Origin: Glutamicibacter uratoxydans
GTDB lineage: Bacteria; Actinomycetota; Actinomycetes; Actinomycetales; Micrococcaceae
Assembly (NCBI RefSeq): GCF_006539925.1
Contig: NZ_BJNY01000011.1
Location: 1 to 64,000, forward strand
Reading direction: 5' to 3'
DNA: 64,000 nt
Numbering within the stretch: the stretch's first letter is position 1; every line of letters begins with the position of its first letter. Below the pieces are notes generated by a model. It saw nothing but the letters and a program-made list of their open reading frames with translations, ran no database searches and had not been told where the DNA came from. The translations under genes were made by a program, and so were the position numbers. Shown piece by piece: positions 54,736 to 61,643 of this stretch.

Positions 54736-55833
54736 ATGAGCAAGACCATCCTTGAACGACGTCTCTTCGGCCCAGGTCCGAGCAACCCATACCCGGAGGC
54801 TACCTCTGCTCTCGGACTTCCACTGCTGGGACACTTGGACCCAGAATTCATTGCCCGAATGGACAACGTCTGCGACGGGCTGCGGGTGCTGTGGGGGACC
54901 AAGAACTCTCGCACCCTGCCGTTGAGCGCTACCGGCTCGGCGGGCATGGAGGCGGCCTTCGTCAACACCATCAACCCTGGCGATGTAGCCGTCATTGCCA
55001 TCAATGGTTTGTTCGGTGAGCGCATGTGCGAGGTGGCTTCTCGTGTTGGCGCCGAAATCGTACGGGTAGAGCACGACTACGGCACTCCGATTGATGCCGA
55101 ACGGGTTGCCGCAGCCCACCCGAATCCCAAGGTCATTGCCGGCGTCCATGCAGAGACCAGCACCGGCGTCGTTTCTGACATTGCGGCGCTTGGCGCCATC
55201 AAGGGCGATGCACTGCTGATCACCGACGCTGTGACCTCCATTGGCGGCATGCCTGTGCTTGCCGATGAGTGGGGAATCGATGTTGGATACGCAGGTACCC
55301 AGAAATGCATTGGCGTGGCCCCCGGCTTGGCTCCATTCACCATTTCGGACAGGGCCTTCGAGCGCCGGGTCGCCAAGCCCCAGTCCTGGTACCTGGATCT
55401 CGGCCTGCTTGGCGGATATGCAACGGGGTCAACAGGAGGCAAGCGAACCTACCACCACACTGCGCCGGTGGCCATGGTTGCTTCGCTGGAAGCAGGGCTG
55501 AACCGCATCCAGGCCGAAGGCTTAGAAGCGGTGACCAAACGCCATCAGGAAGCGGGCAAGGCGCTGCAAGATGGAATCCAGGAGATGGGCTTGGAGCTCT
55601 TTGCGGCAGAAGGCCACCGGCTGCCCCAGTTAACCACCGTCAAGGTGCCGAACGGCGTGGATTCGGCCAAGGTGCGCAGCTACTTGCTGAACCGGTTCAA
55701 TATCGAGATTGGCGGCGGTGTCGCGCAGTACGCAGACACCGTGTGGCGCATCGGCCTGATGGGGCCGAACGCAAATCCTGCTTCAGTTGCATTGATCCTT
55801 GCTTCACTGAAGGAAGCAATCGACAAAGCCTAG
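54736..55833 (+). CDS. Class V aminotransferase (alanine-glyoxylate/serine-pyruvate type)
   Basis: A 365-residue PLP enzyme. FGPGPSNPYPEA near residues 13-24, ATGSAGMEAAF near 66-76, HAETSTGVVSDI near 138-149 and AGTQKCIG near 192-199, with the PLP-binding Lys, define the alanine-glyoxylate/phosphonate aminotransferase branch of class V. The substrates are probably glyoxylate or pyruvate with Ala or Ser. It may feed the amine-oxidation genes downstream or purine/ureide nitrogen metabolism; that link is only positional. A long hairpin follows. Confidence 0.88.
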   Translation: MSKTILERRLFGPGPSNPYPEATSALGLPLLGHLDPEFIARMDNVCDGLRVLWGTKNSRTLPLSATGSAGMEAAFVNTINPGDVAVIAINGLFGERMCEVASRVGAEIVRVEHDYGTPIDAERVAAAHPNPKVIAGVHAETSTGVVSDIAALGAIKGDALLITDAVTSIGGMPVLADEWGIDVGYAGTQKCIGVAPGLAPFTISDRAFERRVAKPQSWYLDLGLLGGYATGSTGGKRTYHHTAPVAMVASLEAGLNRIQAEGLEAVTKRHQEAGKALQDGIQEMGLELFAAEGHRLPQLTTVKVPNGVDSAKVRSYLLNRFNIEIGGGVAQYADTVWRIGLMGPNANPASVALILASLKEAIDKA

Positions 55834-55853
55834 GGAAGTTTATTGCACAACAT

Positions 55854-55903
55854 GTGGCGGGTGTTCGAAAAGGAAGGCTCATTCCTTTTCCAACACCCGC
55901 CAC
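55854..55903 (+). terminator. Long hairpin after the aminotransferase gene
   Basis: A 22-bp stem with one internal C-C mismatch (55854-55875 with 55882-55903) and a 6-base loop, 20 bases after the stop. Strong structure, no extended T-run. Confidence 0.8.
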
Positions 55904-55958
55904 TGGTGTAACGGACACTTGCTGCCAAATTGTCGGTAGAGCTTCCTATTCTGGGGCC

Positions 55959-56453
55959 ATGAAAGACACCTATGATGCAGTAGGCCAACTGCAGCTCGAC
56001 AATCCACGCGACTGGTACTCCGCAGAAGAACTGAATCTTCTGCTGGAAGATCCCGAGCCTTCCGAAGAACTGTGGTGGAATACGACCGCTACACGTGAGT
56101 GGGAGCAACTCGTCTCGGTTCCTCAGATTGCCCAAGTACTGCAGCTCGTGACAGAAGAAGGACACACCTTCCAAATCGAAGGTGAAGAACCGATCGACAA
56201 GTATGCGCAGGGAGCTCGCTTAGCTGATGGGAACTTCATGCTTGAACTGGCAGTGATCGACGGCTGCGCCTACAACATGCGCATCGCCCATGGGCCCAAC
56301 GCGGACCAGGCATCCAGCCATCCTGACGAAGACGTGGAAGCCTACGGCCCCCAGTCATTGACTTTGGCGCAAACCTACGAGGTGCTGGCAGGCTGGGTCT
56401 CGGGCAAAGGCCTGCCGCCAGGGTATGGCGGAAGCATTCATATCTACGGCTAG
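55959..56453 (+). CDS. Hypothetical acidic protein
   Basis: A 164-residue soluble protein, strongly acidic and Trp-containing, starting MKDTYDAVGQLQ at ATG 55959. The ribosome site (GGGG) is weak. It has no signal or membrane segment. I do not recognise it. It lies between the aminotransferase terminator and the convergent cupin gene. Confidence 0.65.
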   Translation: MKDTYDAVGQLQLDNPRDWYSAEELNLLLEDPEPSEELWWNTTATREWEQLVSVPQIAQVLQLVTEEGHTFQIEGEEPIDKYAQGARLADGNFMLELAVIDGCAYNMRIAHGPNADQASSHPDEDVEAYGPQSLTLAQTYEVLAGWVSGKGLPPGYGGSIHIYG

Positions 56454-56476
56454 CGCAGGTGCCACTCCCGTGCTGG

Positions 56477-56857
56477 CTACTTGGCTAGATAGACCTTGCG
56501 CAACGGTTGGTCCACCACCCAGGTGGTGTGCATGCCCTCGCGCAGGTGGCAGATGCTGCCCGGGACCAGGGAGATCTCCTCGGCTTCAAAGCCGTTGACC
56601 GGTTCAACCCGGACCGATGCCTTGCCCGACAGCACGATGAACAGCTCTTCAGCTTCGACGTCACGCATCGATCCTTCGCTCATTTCCCACAAGCCGAACT
56701 CCACATCGAAAATCTCGCCTAAGCGCTGCACAGCGGTGCCCGGGTTTCCGTTCACCAGCAGCCCGGCCTGCACAGGTTCCAAGTTCAAATCGATGCCCAT
56801 CGCGTCAATGCTTCGGGTGTCATGTGGGTCTTCAAAGACCGCCGAATTATTGCTCAT
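56477..56857 (-). CDS. Cupin domain protein (DUF861/ureidoglycine aminohydrolase-like)
   Basis: A 126-residue single cupin: EFGLWEMSEGSMRDVEAEELFIVLSGKASV and VPGSICHLREGMHTTWVV hold the two cupin motifs, the second carrying the likely metal-ligand His residues. It belongs to the DUF861-type cupins often encoded beside amine or amino-acid oxidases. ATG 56857 overlaps the stop of the FAD oxidoreductase (ATGA), so the two are made together. Its activity is unknown. Confidence 0.85.
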   Translation of the reverse strand: MSNNSAVFEDPHDTRSIDAMGIDLNLEPVQAGLLVNGNPGTAVQRLGEIFDVEFGLWEMSEGSMRDVEAEELFIVLSGKASVRVEPVNGFEAEEISLVPGSICHLREGMHTTWVVDQPLRKVYLAK

Positions 56858-58299
56858 GAGTCGAACCCCATTCCAATGGCATCCATGGTGCGCAGGAACA
56901 ATCCGCGCTTGCCCTCGCGGCGGTCGGCGCGCGCCATGGCAGCAGTCATCATCTTCACGCCCAGCCAAGCAGCAGGTTCCGGAGGGAACGGCAGAGGCTT
57001 TTTCTTCACCATCTTCAGCTCGGTCAGCTCGGTTTTGTGGCCTTCCAGCAGATCAAGCATGACCTTGGCGGCGAAGTGGGTGGCTCCCACACCTAGTCCG
57101 GTGAATCCAGCCGCTGAAGCGACCTTGCCGTTGTAGGCCAGATCGAAAAACGCGAAGAAGCGGCTGCAGGTGTCAATGGCTCCGCCCCAGGCATGGGAGA
57201 ATTTCAGATCTTTCAAGTCGGGGAAGGTGGAGAAGAAGTGCGCTGCCAGCCGTGCGTAGGATGACTCGCTGTTGTAGTGCTTGCGGTCCACCTTGCCGCC
57301 GAAGAAGTACGGCGCGTCGTATCCGCCGTAGAGGATTCTGAAGTCCCTGTTCTCGTCAATGATGGGACGCGAGTAGTGGAAGCGGCTGTTCAAGTCAGCC
57401 AGCCCGGTCAGGGTTTCCCAGCCGATGGCTTCTCGCTGTGCTGCAGTCAGTGGCTCGGTGACCAGCGCATAGTCGTAAACCGGGACCGTCATCAGCGCGT
57501 TGCGCTTGAGCAGCGGCTGGAACACATTGGTGCCTAGCACGACCTTGGCGGCAAGAACTTGACCCGAATCGGTGTTCGCCGCCATAAGTTGACCCTGCTC
57601 GGCGAGGGAAAGCACGCGGGATTGCTCGTGGACTTTCACGCCGAGCTCTTCGCAGGCTTTGAGCAAGCCCCAAACCAGCTTGGCTGGGTGCACCAGGACA
57701 GTGTCGTCTTTCGACCAGGACCCGGAGATGAACGCGGTGGAACGGATCATCTTGGAGGTTTCTTCACGATCCAGATAGAGCACGTCCTCGCCGTTGGCTT
57801 CTTCGCGCAGCCACTGGTCCTGGTGCGGCTCGGTCGCCACGTTCAGGCCGCCGTCTTGGATCAGGTCGCAGTCGATGTCATATCGTTTGATGGCTCCAAC
57901 GAACTCTTTGAGGTTTTCCTTGCCCAGCTCGGTCAGCCGGGCGTTTTCTTCCGGCAGGTGGTTTTCTCCATTGGATTCGCCGTGCACCAGCGACGCTTCA
58001 CAGAAGCCGCCGTTGCGGCCTGAGGCTTCGTCGCCCACCCAGCCTGCTTCCAGCAGCACGACCTTGGCTTCCGGGTTGCGCTCCTTAGCCTGCAGGGCGC
58101 TCCATAATCCGGTGTAGCCACCGCCGACCACCAGTAGGTCGGCCGTGATCTGCTCAGCGAGCTTGGGCCGGGCGCCGGGGCGGTCGGGATTATCTAGCCA
58201 ATAGACGGCCCTCTTGGTATCGCGCAAAGCTGCTGCGGTGAGTGCTGGGTCGATGTTCTTTTCGGCATTCTCGAAGAATGTCGGCGTAGAAGTAGTCAT
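56854..58299 (-). CDS. FAD-dependent oxidoreductase (gamma-glutamylputrescine oxidase-like)
   Basis: A 481-residue flavoprotein of the DAO family. The FAD-binding fingerprint LLVVGGGYTGLWSALQAKE is at about residues 55-73, EAGWVGDEASGRNGGFCEA near 80-98 is typical of PuuB-like enzymes, and AGFTGLGVGATHFAAKV near 417 is the C-terminal FAD contact. It would oxidise an amine or glutamylated amine, releasing an aldehyde and hydrogen peroxide. Start ATG 58299, with a weak upstream site. It is divergent from the APC permease, with the TetR-type operator between them. Confidence 0.87.
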   Translation of the reverse strand: MTTSTPTFFENAEKNIDPALTAAALRDTKRAVYWLDNPDRPGARPKLAEQITADLLVVGGGYTGLWSALQAKERNPEAKVVLLEAGWVGDEASGRNGGFCEASLVHGESNGENHLPEENARLTELGKENLKEFVGAIKRYDIDCDLIQDGGLNVATEPHQDQWLREEANGEDVLYLDREETSKMIRSTAFISGSWSKDDTVLVHPAKLVWGLLKACEELGVKVHEQSRVLSLAEQGQLMAANTDSGQVLAAKVVLGTNVFQPLLKRNALMTVPVYDYALVTEPLTAAQREAIGWETLTGLADLNSRFHYSRPIIDENRDFRILYGGYDAPYFFGGKVDRKHYNSESSYARLAAHFFSTFPDLKDLKFSHAWGGAIDTCSRFFAFFDLAYNGKVASAAGFTGLGVGATHFAAKVMLDLLEGHKTELTELKMVKKKPLPFPPEPAAWLGVKMMTAAMARADRREGKRGLFLRTMDAIGMGFDS

Positions 58300-58463
58300 C
58301 ACTGTTTCTTGGGTTGAAGTTGGTGTCTGATGGCTCGTGAGTCTTAAGGCTGCGAGCAAGTGAATGCAGTAGGTTGTCCAATGGCCCTGGCGAATGAGCA
58401 GATGAGATCATTTATCAGAGATATGACTTGACTCACATTCATTATGTTGCAAGTATATATCAG

Positions 58464-58481
58464 ACCAACCAGTTGGTTGGT
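58464..58481. promoter_or_regulatory. TetR-type operator between oxidoreductase and permease genes
   Basis: ACCAACCA-GT-TGGTTGGT, a perfect 8-bp inverted repeat, just downstream of a TATATAT -10-like element (58454-58460) with a TTGACT -35-like hexamer at 58428 (spacing somewhat long). It faces the permease start at 58522. ACCAAC/GTTGGT arms are typical of TetR-family sites, and a TetR gene lies directly after the permease. Confidence 0.8.
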
Positions 58482-58521
58482 AGATTTTCGGGATTTACAT
58501 AGATCTTAGGAGGCTTTCCGT

Positions 58522-60033
58522 ATGACAAGCACTCAGCAGCGCACCAGCAGTCATGCCCAATCGGGTTCCAAGGGACTGGCTGCGGGAAAACTTGGACTGC
58601 TGCAGTCAACGGTCATTGGACTGGCCTCCAGCGCGCCGCTCTACTCGCTGGCAGCCACCTTGGGATTCATCGTCATGGCAGCCGGGGCGCAGACGCCTGC
58701 CGCCCTGATCGTCGCCTTCATCCCCATGTGCTTGACCGCCTTCGCCTACCGCGAGTTGAATACCGCGATTCCTGACAGCGGCACTGCCTTCACCTGGGCC
58801 GCCAAAGCCTTCGGTCCAAAAACCGGCTGGATGTCCGGCTGGGCGGTAATGGTTGCCGGCGTCATCGTCATGTCCAGCCAAACCGAAGTGGCTTCCAAAT
58901 ATCTGCTCCTGCTGATCGGCGACGGTTCAATTGCCGATTCAAAGGTATTGGTGACAGCCTTCGGCGCATTGATCATCATTGTGATGACCTGGATTTCCTA
59001 CCGCGATGTTGAAACCGGCGCCATCACCCAGTACCTGCTCATGGCACTGCAGTATGTGGCGATTATTGCCTTCAGCATCGGCCTGTACCTTGCGCTGCAA
59101 ACCATGCCGACACTGGGTCTTGAATTCTCCTGGGAGTGGTTCAATCCCTTCGCCAGCGAAAATCCGGTCGGCTTTGTCCAGGGCGTGCTGATTGCCATCT
59201 TCATCTACTGGGGCTGGGACACCTGCCTGGCCTTGGCTGAGGAAACCAAGAATCCGCGCCGGACCCCAGGCCTGGCCGCCCTGCTGTCCACCGTCATGCT
59301 GCTGGTGACCTATATCGGCATGACCGTACTGACCATGATGTTCGTGGGCATTGGCGAAAGCGGCAGGGGACTAGGCAACCCAGAAGGCGCAGACGACGTG
59401 TTCTTCGCACTGCGCCTAGATGCCATGGGTTCATGGGGCTGGCTGCTGGTTCTTGCGGTGGCTGTTTCTGCATTGGCTACTTGCCAGACCACCATCCTGC
59501 CCACCGCCCGCGGCACTCTGTCCATGGGCGTCTACGGTGCGCTGCCCAAGCGTTTCGGCGTAGTCAACGAGGCCTACAAGACCCCGACCTATTCGACGCT
59601 GTTCACCGGTTCAGCATCCTTGGTGTTCTACGTGGGCATGACGATCATCTCCGGGGACATCCTCGCAGACACCATTGAAAGCACCTCGCTGGCAGTGGCG
59701 CTGTACTACTCGATCACGTCCTTCGCCTGCATCTGGTACTTCCGTTCGTCCTTGACCTCATCTGCACGCAACTTCTTCTTCAGGCTCATCATGCCGCTGG
59801 TCGGCGGGCTGATGATGAGCGGCGTGTTCATCTTCTCGGCCATCAGCATGATGGATCCGGAGTACGGAACCACCACGATCCTTGGAATCAGCGGCACCTT
59901 CGTGATGGGCGTTGGGTCTCTTGCAGTGGGCTTCGTAGCCATGTGGCTGTGGTCCCTGCGCCCAGACTCCCGCGAGTACTTCGCCGGCCGGTCGCTGAAC
60001 CGCGACACCCCGGTGCTGGTTCCGGAGAACTAG
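58522..60033 (+). CDS. APC family amino acid/amine permease
   Basis: A 503-residue, 12-helix transporter of the amino acid-polyamine-organocation family. LLQSTVIGLASSAPLYSLAATLGFIV near residues 30-55 is the first broken helix, FIPMCLTAFAYRELNTAIPDSGTAFTWAAKAFGPKTGWM near 72-110 is the family consensus, and YWGWDTCLALAEETKNPRRTPGLAAL near 230-255 is also diagnostic. AGGAGG lies about 8 bases before ATG 58522. Divergence from the FAD oxidoreductase suggests uptake of its amine substrate, PuuP-like. Confidence 0.9.
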   Translation: MTSTQQRTSSHAQSGSKGLAAGKLGLLQSTVIGLASSAPLYSLAATLGFIVMAAGAQTPAALIVAFIPMCLTAFAYRELNTAIPDSGTAFTWAAKAFGPKTGWMSGWAVMVAGVIVMSSQTEVASKYLLLLIGDGSIADSKVLVTAFGALIIIVMTWISYRDVETGAITQYLLMALQYVAIIAFSIGLYLALQTMPTLGLEFSWEWFNPFASENPVGFVQGVLIAIFIYWGWDTCLALAEETKNPRRTPGLAALLSTVMLLVTYIGMTVLTMMFVGIGESGRGLGNPEGADDVFFALRLDAMGSWGWLLVLAVAVSALATCQTTILPTARGTLSMGVYGALPKRFGVVNEAYKTPTYSTLFTGSASLVFYVGMTIISGDILADTIESTSLAVALYYSITSFACIWYFRSSLTSSARNFFFRLIMPLVGGLMMSGVFIFSAISMMDPEYGTTTILGISGTFVMGVGSLAVGFVAMWLWSLRPDSREYFAGRSLNRDTPVLVPEN

Positions 60034-60092
60034 CGATCTGAGACCAAGGTATTCTCAGAACTAAGCACTAGTCAGCGTATTTTGGAGTAGCC

Positions 60093-60629
60093 GTGGCCGC
60101 GAGCACAGCAACAAAGCAGGAGATCATCCTCGAAGCCTATGTTGGGCTGCTCTACGACCACGGCACCCGCGAGGCAACCATCGACGCCACAGCCAAGCGC
60201 AGCGGGCTGTCCAAGGCCGGGCTGCTGCACCATTTCCACTCCCGCCAAGCGCTGGATACGGAATTGGTGCGGCGGCTGAACGAGCTGATCGATGCCGACG
60301 TGGCAGCCATGCGCACTGACCTGTCCCAAGCGGTGCACTACTACTTCACCTCGTCCATGGAGGAAGAATCCCCGCTTGAGCGCATGGTCGTGGCAAGCAC
60401 CAGGCTGGCGCAGCGCGGCAATGCCGACGCGTCGGCAGCACTGCGCCGCGGACGCGACCTGTGGTTCCAGGTGCTCAACGAGGCACTGGGAGATCCGGTG
60501 CTTGCCAAGCTGGCACTGCTGGCAGGCGACGGGGTCAGCTACCACCTGGATATCTCCCGCGGGAACCAGGATGGCTTCCTGACTCCGGACACCATCGAGC
60601 AGCTGGTGCTGCGCCTGCGCCAGAAGTAG
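60093..60629 (+). CDS. TetR family transcriptional regulator
   Basis: A 178-residue regulator with helix-turn-helix GTREATIDATAKRSGLSKAGLLHHFHSRQAL (about residues 24-54). Start GTG 60093 follows TGGAGTAG. It lies 59 bases after the permease and probably binds the ACCAACCA/TGGTTGGT site at 58464-58481 to control the divergent permease-TetR and oxidoreductase-cupin units. It converges, touching end to end, with oleD. Confidence 0.87.
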   Translation: MAASTATKQEIILEAYVGLLYDHGTREATIDATAKRSGLSKAGLLHHFHSRQALDTELVRRLNELIDADVAAMRTDLSQAVHYYFTSSMEEESPLERMVVASTRLAQRGNADASAALRRGRDLWFQVLNEALGDPVLAKLALLAGDGVSYHLDISRGNQDGFLTPDTIEQLVLRLRQK

Positions 60630-61643
60630 TCAGCCGGCCGTCCCGCCGTAATGGGCGGCAAGGCGCTGCAGCCCTTCATCGATGGTGACCTGCGGGGTCC
60701 AGTCGAGAACCCGGTGGGTTTCGCGCTGGTCGAACCAGTGCGCGGTGGACAGCTGCTCGGCCAGGAAGCGGGTCATCGGCGGCTCGTCATAGACAAGGCC
60801 GCGTGCACCGGCGGCAAGCCATGCGCGCTCGATCACCGACCCCGCGCCGCGGGCCAGCCAGCCCGGGACGCTGAACTTCGGTTCTGGCACCCCGCCGGCG
60901 CGGCAGATCCCAGCAATGAGCTCGCCGACCGGGCGCGGTTCCCCGTTGGTGACGACCAGGGCGCGGCCCTTGGCCTGCTCGATGCGTTCAAGTCCGCGCA
61001 CGATCGCCGCGGCGGCATTATCGATATAGGTGGTGTCGATCAGCGCGGCGCCGTGGTCCAACAGTGGCAGCCGGCCGGCGGCCGCCCGCTGCAGGACGCG
61101 CTCGACTAGCTGAGTGTCGCCCGGCCCCCAGACAATATGGGGGCGGATTGCCGCGACCCGGAAGCGCCCGCTGTTGCAGCCCAGCGCGTAGAGCTCTGCG
61201 GCGGCCTTTGACCGGGCATAGTTTCCGCGGGCCCGCTCGGGGTCTGCGGTTCCCGCCGGGGCACCTGCCAGCGGTTCTCCGAAATGGGCTACCGACGGCG
61301 AGGAGACGAACACGAAGTCCGCGATGGCTGCATGCTGCGCCGCGGCGAGCAGCTGTTTGGTTCCCTCGATGTTGGTCGAGGCGAACTCTTCCCAGGGCAC
61401 GGTGAATGACACCTTCGCGGCCAGGTGGATGACTGCATCCATCGAATCCACCGCCCTGGCGATGTCCGCCGGGTTCGCCAGGGATCCGAGCACCTCGTCG
61501 CCGGACCCGGGGGTGGGCCGGCGCTGGAAGGTGCGCGCATGGTGGCCCTGGCTGCGCAGCAGCGCCGCAACGGCGCCGCCGAGCATGCCGCTGGCCCCGG
61601 TGACCAGCACCCTGCGCGCTGCAGCTGGGGTTGTTGGACTCAT
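60630..61643 (-). CDS. oleD: OleD: NAD(P)-dependent 2-alkyl-3-ketoalkanoate reductase
   Basis: A 337-residue extended SDR reducing the beta-keto acid made by OleA to the beta-hydroxy acid in long-chain olefin synthesis. VLVTGASGMLGGAVAALL (about residues 12-29) is the Rossmann loop and YARSKAAAELYALG near 150 holds the catalytic Tyr/Lys. The start at 61643 overlaps the stop of oleBC (ATGA), so it is coupled. The assignment rests on the fused neighbour: oleBC-oleD is the order I recall from Micrococcus luteus. A generic NAD-dependent epimerase label would fit the sequence alone. Confidence 0.85.
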   Translation of the reverse strand: MSPTTPAAARRVLVTGASGMLGGAVAALLRSQGHHARTFQRRPTPGSGDEVLGSLANPADIARAVDSMDAVIHLAAKVSFTVPWEEFASTNIEGTKQLLAAAQHAAIADFVFVSSPSVAHFGEPLAGAPAGTADPERARGNYARSKAAAELYALGCNSGRFRVAAIRPHIVWGPGDTQLVERVLQRAAAGRLPLLDHGAALIDTTYIDNAAAAIVRGLERIEQAKGRALVVTNGEPRPVGELIAGICRAGGVPEPKFSVPGWLARGAGSVIERAWLAAGARGLVYDEPPMTRFLAEQLSTAHWFDQRETHRVLDWTPQVTIDEGLQRLAAHYGGTAG

